The position numbers and the translations under genes were made by a program. Of a DNA stretch of 64,000 bases, positions 8,543 to 16,276 are shown in pieces; position 1 is the stretch's first letter, and each line of letters begins with the position of its first letter. Below the pieces are notes generated by a model. That model was given only the letters and a program-made list of their open reading frames with translations. It had not been told where the DNA came from and ran no database searches. This DNA comes from an uncultured Bacteroidales bacterium (GTDB taxonomy: Bacteria; Bacteroidota; Bacteroidia; Bacteroidales; Muribaculaceae): positions 248,001-312,000 of the forward strand of contig CACYGX010000005.1 of NCBI GenBank assembly GCA_902774055.1. Reading direction: 5' to 3'.

Positions 8543-9397
8543 TCAGAAGCTGAAGGCGCATTGCAGCCCCAGCGAGGGCAACCGCCCCCCAGTGACCCCG
8601 CTGTCGATGGCTGTCGGCGCCACGTCAAGGGTGAGGTCGGGCGAGATGTCAAAGTGGGCGAGCGAAGCGTCCACATAGGCATCCACAATATTTATCAGAT
8701 ACACGCCTACCATGGCGATAATGCAGATTTCGCGGTATCGCCGATAGTAGTCGCGCTTGTTTTTCATCGCCTTCTGCAGCCATGCCTTGTCCAGATCGCT
8801 CTCCTTGACAGTCGGCGGGAAAAAGTCCATGTAGCTGCGGGTATCGGGGTCATCGTCCATCACGTCGCGATACCCCTTGGAGTAATCCTTATACATGCGG
8901 TTGTTCCACGAGGCACCGTAGCTCAAGCCGACAAAGGCACCGACCACGATGGGAAGTTTCCAATAGCGGCGGTTGTAGATTTGTCCCAGGCCAGGGCACA
9001 GGGCCGACATCCACAACGCCCGTTGCGGGTCGGGATTGAAGGTGCGTATCTTGCCCATCGTGGGCGACACCGCAGTAGTGCTGTCCATGAGGATTTCCAC
9101 GCCCTCAATACCCCTGATAGAGTCGATTGAAGCAAAGGTGATGGTATCGCCCGAAGCATTGACCACTCGCACGGGGTTGCCATTACCAGCAGTGGCAACC
9201 GTGTCGCTCAAGATGATGGCCTTGCGGTTGTGGTGTTGAGCCTTGGGCTGCTCGGTGGATAACGACAAGGTATCGCCAGTAGCGGCAGGAGTGATGACCT
9301 CCTGGGCCACAGTTATGTTGCTGTTCCAAAGCAGGCACAGCCAAAGCGCGACAACAAGTCGGCGCCATCTCATGCGATATGTCGTCAGTTGTATCAC
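8543..9397 (-). CDS. DUF5683 membrane protein
   Basis: A 284-residue protein with an N-terminal signal-like hydrophobic stretch (LVVALWLCLLWNSNITVA) and a variable Ser/Thr-rich linker. The conserved DUF5683 core lies at about 130-260: WMSALCPGLGQIYNRRYWKLP, a hydrophobic helix, an acidic DDDPDTRSYM segment, and a second hydrophobic helix (ICIIAMVGVYLINIVDAYVD). Function is unknown. In Bacteroidetes it is regularly found between parB and a lytic transglycosylase, as here, suggesting an envelope role linked to growth or division. It is 11 bp downstream of parB. Confidence 0.8.
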   Translation of the reverse strand: MIQLTTYRMRWRRLVVALWLCLLWNSNITVAQEVITPAATGDTLSLSTEQPKAQHHNRKAIILSDTVATAGNGNPVRVVNASGDTITFASIDSIRGIEGVEILMDSTTAVSPTMGKIRTFNPDPQRALWMSALCPGLGQIYNRRYWKLPIVVGAFVGLSYGASWNNRMYKDYSKGYRDVMDDDPDTRSYMDFFPPTVKESDLDKAWLQKAMKNKRDYYRRYREICIIAMVGVYLINIVDAYVDASLAHFDISPDLTLDVAPTAIDSGVTGGRLPSLGLQCAFSF

Positions 9398-9408
9398 TAG
9401 AAAAACCT

Positions 9409-10290
9409 TCAGGCGTTTTTCAAATTGTCAAAGATACGAATTATTTTTTCTAGTTGAGCCTCGGTGGTGAAGGGGAATGTTATTTTTCCTTTACCCGACT
9501 TGTCACAAGTGAACTTCACCGGGACGCCAAATGTCGATGCCAGATGGTTCTGCAGAATTTGGTAGTCTTTAGCATTCAGTGACTTACCCTTCTCGGTTTG
9601 CCCTGCGCGTTCATCCATCGCTGCCTGTTGCATCTGCTTGGCACGCTGCTCGACCTGTCGCACCGATAAACCTTTTTTAATAGTTTCATTATATAATTTT
9701 AACTGTAACTTTGGGTCGTCGAGTGAGAGCAGGGCGCGGGCATGGCCCATATCCAGCGTGTGGTCATGAAGGCCGAGCTGAACCTCAGCGGGCAGTTTCA
9801 GCAATCTCAGGAAGTTGGCTATGGTGGCGCGCTTCTTACCGATGCGTTCACTCAGGCGTTCCTGTGTCAGGTGATATTGGTCGATGAGTTTGCGGAAGGT
9901 CAAGGCAATCTCAATGGCATTGAGGTCCTCTCGCTGGATGTTCTCGATAAGGGCCATCTCGGTCACCTCGCTGTCGTTGGCGGTCCTGATGTAAGCAGGC
10001 ACTGTCTCCAGTCCTGCCAGCAGGGCCGCGCGGTAACGGCGCTCACCCGAAATAATCTGGTAAGAATTGTCTCCCACGCTGCGCAGCGTCAGGGGTTGGA
10101 TGATGCCCAACTCACGGATGCTGGTAGCCAGTTCCTCGAGAGCCTCCTCGTCAAAGTTTTGGCGTGGCTGGTCGGGGTTGGGGGCTATCTGGTTGATGGC
10201 AATTTGATTGATGGCCGACGAGCCCTCGGTCTGGATGTCATCCATCGAGATGAGAGAGTCAAGTCCTTTGCCTAATGCACTACGTTTCAT
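9409..10290 (-). CDS. parB: Chromosome-partitioning protein ParB
   Basis: A 293-residue ParB/Spo0J-type CTPase-clamp protein. The N-terminal leader ALGKGLDSLI is the usual ParA-interacting motif, followed by the ParB/Srx domain with IQPLTLRS and ISGERRYRAALLAGL (box II), EMALIENIQREDLNAIE, and the central HTH (TQERLSERIGKKRATIANFLRLLKLP). The C-terminal dimerisation region ends in ITFPFTTEAQLEKIIRIFD. It loads at parS sites near the origin and works with ParA. It follows parA by 56 bp. Confidence 0.95.
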   Translation of the reverse strand: MKRSALGKGLDSLISMDDIQTEGSSAINQIAINQIAPNPDQPRQNFDEEALEELATSIRELGIIQPLTLRSVGDNSYQIISGERRYRAALLAGLETVPAYIRTANDSEVTEMALIENIQREDLNAIEIALTFRKLIDQYHLTQERLSERIGKKRATIANFLRLLKLPAEVQLGLHDHTLDMGHARALLSLDDPKLQLKLYNETIKKGLSVRQVEQRAKQMQQAAMDERAGQTEKGKSLNAKDYQILQNHLASTFGVPVKFTCDKSGKGKITFPFTTEAQLEKIIRIFDNLKNA

Positions 10291-10346
10291 ATAATTATAG
10301 AATAGTTAGATTTGTGTTCTTGTTTATTCGTCGCTACAGATTATTG

Positions 10347-11117
10347 TTAACGGCTTGGGTTCCTGGCGATGATTTCCTGTGCCAGTTGCATGTGGCTAGT
10401 GGCGCCGCGGCATGTCGGGTCATACTGGATGACGGGCAGGCCATGGCTGGGTGCCTCGCTGATGCGGATGTTGCGTGGAATCACGGTGTTGAACACCATG
10501 TCACCGAAGTGGCCCTTCAGCTCCTCAAAAATCTCGTTGGCGAGTCTCAACCTGGCGTCATACATGGTGAGCAGGAAGCCCTCGATGCGAAGGGCTGAAT
10601 TGAGTTTGCCCTTGATGATGCGTATGGTGTTGAGCAGCTTGCTGATGCCCTCAAGCGCAAAATACTCTGCCTGGACGGGAATGATGACGCTGTCGGCTGC
10701 CGTGAGGGCATTGACAGTGATCAATCCCAGCGAGGGACTGCAGTCGATGATGATGTAGTCATAGTCCTCCTTCACGTCGCGCAAGGCGGTCTGCAGGACG
10801 CGCTCACGTCCCTTTTTCTCAACGAGTTCCAATTCGGCTCCCACCAGGTCGATGCGCGACCCCAGCAGTTTGAGGCCTTCGACACAGGTGTCAACCGTAG
10901 CGCTACGCACGGGGTAGTCGTCCACCAGACACTCATAGATGGTCGATGACATGTTTTTAGGCTCAATGCCCAGTCCCGAGGTGGCGTTGGCCTGAGGGTC
11001 GGCATCGATGAGCAGCACCTGTTTGCCACTGGCTGCCAGGGCTGCCGACAGGTTGATAGAGGTCGTGGTCTTGCCCACGCCCCCCTTTTGATTGGCTATT
11101 GCTATTATCTTTCCCAT
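10347..11117 (-). CDS. parA: Chromosome-partitioning ATPase ParA (Soj)
   Basis: A 256-residue ParA/Soj ATPase with deviant Walker A (NQKGGVGKTTTSINLSAALA, residues 8-27), Walker A' (VLLIDADPQANAT) and switch region (DYIIIDCSPSLGLITVNAL). It drives origin segregation with ParB, whose gene follows. The upstream 160 bp holds two near-identical 27-28-bp direct repeats (see 11185-11276). ParAB usually lie near the replication origin, but nothing here identifies oriC. Confidence 0.96.
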   Translation of the reverse strand: MGKIIAIANQKGGVGKTTTSINLSAALAASGKQVLLIDADPQANATSGLGIEPKNMSSTIYECLVDDYPVRSATVDTCVEGLKLLGSRIDLVGAELELVEKKGRERVLQTALRDVKEDYDYIIIDCSPSLGLITVNALTAADSVIIPVQAEYFALEGISKLLNTIRIIKGKLNSALRIEGFLLTMYDARLRLANEIFEELKGHFGDMVFNTVIPRNIRISEAPSHGLPVIQYDPTCRGATSHMQLAQEIIARNPSR

Positions 11118-11184
11118 GTTTTGTTGTCATTTACTAGTATATCTGTGAACATCTGCAGTTGCTTATTCAGCATACAGTGCCTCA

Positions 11185-11276
11185 ATCATGATTTTCGGCT
11201 TGCACGATGTTTGGCTAACATCGGCGGCGCCTCAACCATCGAACCAAGCATCATGATTTCGGCTTGCACGATGTTT
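11185..11276. repeat. 27/28-bp direct repeat in the parA leader
   Basis: 11185-11212 and 11250-11276 share atcatgattt-(t)-cggcttgcacgatgttt with a single-base length difference. Both lie between the likely parA promoter and its ATG. Function unknown; possibly an autoregulatory site. Confidence 0.6.
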
Positions 11277-11419
11277 CACGGGTGCAAAGGAACATTTTTT
11301 TACTCAAAAAACCTCAAAAATTGCCGATAAAATCGCCGAAATGTTTAAAACTACCCATAAATGTTAATAACTCGTGGAACATTCCGTTTTTTATCGTTTT
11401 GGCGGCTTGAGGCTACTGG

Positions 11420-11548
11420 AAAAAGATGGCCTTGTCATCACGACAAGGCCACCAGTTGTAAACCTTAAAACATCTTTTTTAGCGGGTGATACCTATTCTA
11501 AAATTTACCCGCTTATGCTATGAAATGATACAAATTCTATTTTTTGAG
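11420..11548 (-). ncRNA. Candidate small RNA, about 130 nt
   Basis: On the minus strand a -7 element TACCTTTG lies at 11554-11561. Downstream are a hairpin AGCGGGT/ACCCGCT (11479-11511) and a strong intrinsic terminator: 10-bp stem TGGCCTTGTC/GACAAGGCCA at 11427-11451 followed by TCTTTTT. No open reading frame of note lies between. No -33 at consensus spacing was found, so expression is unproven. Confidence 0.4.
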
Positions 11549-11645
11549 GAAAGCAAAGGTACTATTTTTCTAGCAAAAACACATGCAAATGCTAGTGAAA
11601 ATCAACATTTAACTGTATTTTTTAGTGATTTGATGAAAAATGATG

Positions 11646-11653
11646 TACATTTG
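11646..11653 (+). promoter_or_regulatory. -7 element TACATTTG for the M6 gene cluster
   Basis: Exact TAnnTTTG about 95 bp upstream of the first M6 gene; no other match is closer. The three M6 genes follow with gaps of 39 and 63 bp, so this may drive the whole cluster. Confidence 0.4.
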
Positions 11654-11746
11654 CAGGCTGTGTTGACGGGTTTTGGACCATGAAGTGTTTCATAGCTCTT
11701 ACCACACATCTCGAGATTGAGAAACAAACTATAATTAACCGATAAT

Positions 11747-13969
11747 ATGAGAAAATTCTTTTTTTCGCTGTTTATGGCAGCTCTGATGGGGGCAAGTGCA
11801 CTAGCATGCCCCGCACACCGAGGCATGGTGCAAGTGCCTCAGCCCGATGGCACCTTGGTGACCATTCAACTCAATGGTGACGAGTTTTACAGTTTTAACA
11901 CCACATCTGATGGCTATACCATCAAGCTCAACAAGGCGGGCGCCTATGTTTACACCCAGCTCGAGGATGGCAAGCTGGTCGAGACCCAAGTGCTGGCCCA
12001 CGACGAGGGTCAACGCACAGCCGAGGAACTTGCGTTACTGGCTACAACACGCAAGCGCATTGTTGACCACGCTGGCGTGGAACAGGCAAACATGCGCCGC
12101 GCTAAACGCAACGTGGACTTGTCAAACTTTGACTTTGAAAACTTCCGTGGCCTGGTGATTTTGATTGACTTCTCCGATAAGAAGTTCACATCCGATAACC
12201 CCCAGTCTTTCTATACCGAGATGTTTAGCACCGAGAATCTCACCGGTTTCCATGATCCCGTCACCAATCGTGACGTGTCCTGCCCCGGTAGTGTGCGCGA
12301 CTACTTTAACGACCAGTCCAGGGGCGCTTTTAAGCCTCCCTTTGATGTATATGGCCCCTACACGTCGAGCCTTAAGGCCAGCCAGTGTAATAATAATGCA
12401 ACCACCATATTCTCAACAGCGCTCAAGAGGGCCAATGATGATATTGACTTCACCAGGTATGACAATAATAATGATGGCCGCGTGGATATGGTTTACTTCC
12501 TGGTTGCTGGTTACTCGGCAGCTAGCAATGGCGTTGAGACTGGCTACTTGTGGCCCCATGCATCATACCTGACAGGTCTCATCTACGATGGCAAGAGAAT
12601 GGACCGCTATGCCAGCTCTACCGAGCTCTATGGTTGGGAGAATACTCCCAGCACTGTAACTGTCGAGGGTATCGGCACCATCGCCCATGAGTTCAGCCAT
12701 GTGCTGGGTTTGCCCGACTTTTATGATACTGACTATGAGAGGTCAGGCGGTGAGAGCCATCATCCTGGTGAATGGGATGTGATGGCTGGAGGCGGTGACT
12801 TCAACTATGGCCGCTGCCCGGCTGGTTATACCCTGTATGAGCGCTATGCTCTCGGGTGGGCAAACCCCAAGGAGATCACCAAGCCCGGTACCCACTCGAT
12901 GGGGGCTGTGAATGTTACCCGTGAAGGTTTTATCCTGCGTTCACCTGTCCAGAACGAGTTCTTTACCATTGAGAACAGGCAGAAGACGGGTTGGGATACT
13001 TACATCCCTGGCCACGGCATGATTGTGACCCGTGTCGATAGTACGAACGTGAATGTATGGTATAACAATAAAATCAATTGCAATCCTGACCACAACTATT
13101 TTGAGATGCTGCGTGCCGGCAACTCGACCTCGGGCGACAGTGGTAGCGATGCGTTCCCCGGATCCAAGGGCAATCCCATGCTGACCAACGAAACCATGCC
13201 CAACCTCAAGACTTGGAATGGAACACCCAACAAATTCAATATTGTTGGCATTAGTGAGTCGGACGGTATTGTCTCGTTTACCGTGGTGAATGACGGCGAG
13301 ACCAAACGTCTTGTTGAGGACTTTGAGAATATGCCCGTTACCAGCACGACCAATGAGACCGACGTGGAAGGTGACTTTGCCAACTGGACCTTTGTCAAGG
13401 CTGGTGTTCGTGCACCAGGCGAGGGCAAGGCCGACGGCGAGAATAGTGTGATGATGAAATCGCCCTGCCAGATGTTCACAACCACTCCCATCTATTACAA
13501 TTGCTACATGGCCAGTATGAACGTGTACAATACGAGCTCAAGCGTGGCCAAGTACACACTTGAATACTCTATCGATGGTGGCGAGACCTGGAATAAGGCT
13601 ATGGCAGCTAATGGTACCGTTTCAAATGATGTAGCTAAGAATACATCTGCCACTTGCTACTGGCAGCTGAAACTGAATAACCACCAGGGTGCACAATTCC
13701 GTGTTAATCAGACGGCTACTAAGGACAAGACCACCTATGTAGACAATTTCACCATCTATTACAATGGCGAAGAGGGTGGTCCTCTGGACTATCCCATTGG
13801 CGACGTGAACGGTGACATGGAAGTGGGCATTGCCGATGTGAATGTCATTATCAACATCATCCTGGGTGGACAAGTCGAAGACGACGTTCTTGGCCGCGCC
13901 GATGTGAACGAAGATGGTGAAGTGGGCATTGCCGATATCAATGCTGTACTTGCCATTATTCTGAAATAA
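11747..13969 (+). CDS. Secreted M6 metalloprotease with dockerin-like C-terminus (copy 1)
   Basis: A 740-residue secreted zinc metalloprotease of the M6 (immune inhibitor A-like) family. The signal peptide ends near ASALACPAH. The N-terminal propeptide-like region (QPDGTLVTIQLNGDEFYS) is shared with the next two genes. The catalytic domain has the zinc motif HEFSHVLGLPDFYD (H314, E315, H318, with D as third-ligand candidate) and the WDVMAGG Met-turn. A jelly-roll-like region follows at about 530-670. The last 60 residues hold two dockerin-like EF-hand repeats (IGDVNGDMEVGIADVNVII and DVNEDGEVGIADINAVLAII). It is the first of three tandem paralogues. Confidence 0.9.
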   Translation: MRKFFFSLFMAALMGASALACPAHRGMVQVPQPDGTLVTIQLNGDEFYSFNTTSDGYTIKLNKAGAYVYTQLEDGKLVETQVLAHDEGQRTAEELALLATTRKRIVDHAGVEQANMRRAKRNVDLSNFDFENFRGLVILIDFSDKKFTSDNPQSFYTEMFSTENLTGFHDPVTNRDVSCPGSVRDYFNDQSRGAFKPPFDVYGPYTSSLKASQCNNNATTIFSTALKRANDDIDFTRYDNNNDGRVDMVYFLVAGYSAASNGVETGYLWPHASYLTGLIYDGKRMDRYASSTELYGWENTPSTVTVEGIGTIAHEFSHVLGLPDFYDTDYERSGGESHHPGEWDVMAGGGDFNYGRCPAGYTLYERYALGWANPKEITKPGTHSMGAVNVTREGFILRSPVQNEFFTIENRQKTGWDTYIPGHGMIVTRVDSTNVNVWYNNKINCNPDHNYFEMLRAGNSTSGDSGSDAFPGSKGNPMLTNETMPNLKTWNGTPNKFNIVGISESDGIVSFTVVNDGETKRLVEDFENMPVTSTTNETDVEGDFANWTFVKAGVRAPGEGKADGENSVMMKSPCQMFTTTPIYYNCYMASMNVYNTSSSVAKYTLEYSIDGGETWNKAMAANGTVSNDVAKNTSATCYWQLKLNNHQGAQFRVNQTATKDKTTYVDNFTIYYNGEEGGPLDYPIGDVNGDMEVGIADVNVIINIILGGQVEDDVLGRADVNEDGEVGIADINAVLAIILK

Positions 13970-14008
13970 TCATCAGTAAATACTAAAAGTGCAATTATAA
14001 GAAAAGTT

Positions 14009-16213
14009 ATGAAGAAAATATTGTTGTCATTCGTGTTAGGGTTGCTGTGCATTCATGCAGGCGCAATCCCTGCTGACCCTACACCCATACAAGTGACCCA
14101 ACCCGACGGGTCGAAGTTGACCTTGAGGTTGCAGGGCGATGAGTTTGTGCACTACACGACCACGCTCGACGGATATACTGTCCTGAAGAATGCTGACGGC
14201 TATTACACCTACGCCCGCCTTGACGGAGGGCGCTTGGTGGCCAGCGACTGCATCGCCCATGACCTCACGCAGCGCACCAGTGCCGACTATCTTGCCCTGG
14301 CTTCAATTCCTAAGGGACTTATCGGCGAGGAGCGCTTGCAGAGCGGCAGGCGCATGATGAATCGCCGCAATGGCGCGATGCGCCGTGTGGGTTCCGACGG
14401 CACGATGGATTACGACAATTTCAAGGGTTTGATTATTCTTATCAACTACACCGACAAGAAGTTCTCGATGTCCGAACCGAGTGATTTCTATAATGACATG
14501 GTCAATACCCCAAATTACACGGGCTACACGCTGAACGGGCGTCGTGTGTATATGACGGGTAGTGTGAGGGACTATTTCTACGATAATTCCAACCAGATAT
14601 TTGATCCGTCGTTTGACGTGGTAGGACCTTTTGATGTTTCCTACTCGTGCAGGTATCCCAATGGAACCAGCAATGCCGAGAATGTGTTCCTCGCTGCGCT
14701 GAGGGCCGCCGACGACACCGTGGACTATAGCAACTATGACACCGATGGCGACGGATATGTGGATATGGTATTCTTCCTGGTAGCGGGCTTTTCCGCCAAC
14801 TATTCTGGCAATGATGATTCCTATCTGTGGCCTCACATGCATTATCTTTACGATGCGCCCATTCTCGACGACATGGAGTTTGGCTTGTATGCTTGTTCGA
14901 CCGAGATTGCAGGCTGGGAGAACTACTATAGTGACGTGAATGGCATCGGAACCTTCTGCCACGAGTTTGGACACGTGTTAGGATTGCCCGACCTGTATGA
15001 TACCGACTACTCGGGCAGCGGTGGTGAAAGCCGCCACCCTGGCGACTGGTCAATCATGTCTGGTGGCAGTGGTGACAACTTCGGCCGCAATCCGGTGGGC
15101 TATTGCCTGTATGAGCGTTATGCGCTGGGATTCACGACACCCACCCTCATCTCTAGCCCTGGGCAGAAAGTGCTTGATCCGCTCGACACGAGCAATCAAG
15201 GTTTGCGCTTGAATACGCCCAACAAGCAGGAGTATTTCCTCATTGAGAACAGGCAGTCTGGCAAGTGGGACCGAAACTTGCCGGGCCATGGCATGCTGGT
15301 AGCGCGTGTTGACTCGAGTAATGTCCGTGCGTGGGAGTATAACGATGTGAATGTGAATCCTCATCGCATGTATTATTATTTGCTCCGCGCCCAGTATAGT
15401 GGACGGGATAGCGGCAGTGATCCCTTCCCTGGAACGGCCAATGTCACGGAGTTGACCAATTACACGAGTCCCAGTCTTCTCACGTGGAATCAACAATTCA
15501 ATGAGTATGCCATCAAGAATATTACCGAAAGCAATGGCAAGATCACTTTCATGGTCGAGGAGGATAACTCGATGAGGACAATGATTGAAGACTTCGAGGA
15601 TATGCCCTTGGCGGTGACTCAGTCCGATACCGGCGTTCAGGGTTTGTATGCTAAGTGGGACTTTGTCAAGTGTGGTGTGGAAAAGCCGGCTCAGGGTAGT
15701 TGCAATGGATCACAGGCTGTGGGTATGGTTAAACCCAGCCAGATCACGACAAGTGCTCCATTGTCTGTCACTCCCTTCAAGGTACAATTTACAGTATTTA
15801 ACCCCACGAGCAACGATGCTGGCTTCAAACTTTCCTATTCAGTTGACGAGGGTCAATCATGGCAAACAGCTTCAGAGGGCACGGTAACTGTCAAGGCGGG
15901 CACAAAGAGTAACATCATTTGTCAATTGCCAACCGACGCGCCCGTCATGTTGCGTATCAACCAGATGTCAGGAAACGCCAAGGCCAAATGCTACCTGGAT
16001 GACATCAAGTTGTACTATACCAATGTGGGACCCAGGGGAGACGTTGATGGCGACCGCGAAGTGACCATCAGTGACGTCAATGCGATCATCAACCTGATAT
16101 TAAGCAGTGACGCTACTGATGAACAGTTGACCCGTGCCGATGTCAATGAGGACGGCGAGGTCAACATCGGTGATATCAACATGCTCCTGGAACTGATACT
16201 GAACGCACAATAA
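14009..16213 (+). CDS. Secreted M6 metalloprotease with dockerin-like C-terminus (copy 2)
   Basis: A 734-residue paralogue of the preceding gene, 39 bp downstream. The signal peptide is MKKILLSFVLGLLCIHAGA. The propeptide begins IPADPTPIQVTQPDGSKLTL, and the zinc motif is HEFGHVLGLPDLYD (H318-H322) with WSIMSGG as Met-turn. The C-terminal pair of calcium-loop repeats reads RGDVDGDREVTISDVNAIIN and DVNEDGEVNIGDINMLLELI. It is closer to copy 3 than to copy 1 in the signal and propeptide (LGLLC, PADPTP, TQPDG), indicating successive duplication. Proteolytic targets are unknown; the family degrades host and matrix proteins. Confidence 0.9.
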   Translation: MKKILLSFVLGLLCIHAGAIPADPTPIQVTQPDGSKLTLRLQGDEFVHYTTTLDGYTVLKNADGYYTYARLDGGRLVASDCIAHDLTQRTSADYLALASIPKGLIGEERLQSGRRMMNRRNGAMRRVGSDGTMDYDNFKGLIILINYTDKKFSMSEPSDFYNDMVNTPNYTGYTLNGRRVYMTGSVRDYFYDNSNQIFDPSFDVVGPFDVSYSCRYPNGTSNAENVFLAALRAADDTVDYSNYDTDGDGYVDMVFFLVAGFSANYSGNDDSYLWPHMHYLYDAPILDDMEFGLYACSTEIAGWENYYSDVNGIGTFCHEFGHVLGLPDLYDTDYSGSGGESRHPGDWSIMSGGSGDNFGRNPVGYCLYERYALGFTTPTLISSPGQKVLDPLDTSNQGLRLNTPNKQEYFLIENRQSGKWDRNLPGHGMLVARVDSSNVRAWEYNDVNVNPHRMYYYLLRAQYSGRDSGSDPFPGTANVTELTNYTSPSLLTWNQQFNEYAIKNITESNGKITFMVEEDNSMRTMIEDFEDMPLAVTQSDTGVQGLYAKWDFVKCGVEKPAQGSCNGSQAVGMVKPSQITTSAPLSVTPFKVQFTVFNPTSNDAGFKLSYSVDEGQSWQTASEGTVTVKAGTKSNIICQLPTDAPVMLRINQMSGNAKAKCYLDDIKLYYTNVGPRGDVDGDREVTISDVNAIINLILSSDATDEQLTRADVNEDGEVNIGDINMLLELILNAQ

Positions 16214-16276
16214 TCGCACAGATATTAGATAAATCGTCATAAATACTTTAATCATAACACTGTAAATATCAAGATT

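Larger units (their letters stand above)
11118..11746. other. 629-bp non-coding region between parA and the first M6 gene
   Basis: No convincing gene. It holds the parA leader with a 27/28-bp direct repeat (11185-11276) and a minus-strand candidate small RNA (11420-11548). The M6 promoter -7 element is at 11646-11653. A pair of weak parS-like half sites is also present (TTTCACG at 11273 and CGTGGAACA near 11373). 11316-11341 resembles the GTTTCGG/ATCGGC motif of the 54-kb RNA units in opposite orientation. Confidence 0.5.

Noticed and set aside
11273-11381. Possible parS sites near parA
   Set aside because: The best matches to TGTTCCACGTGGAACA are only 10-11 of 16 positions, as half sites (TTTCACG and CGTGGAACA); insufficient to call a parS.
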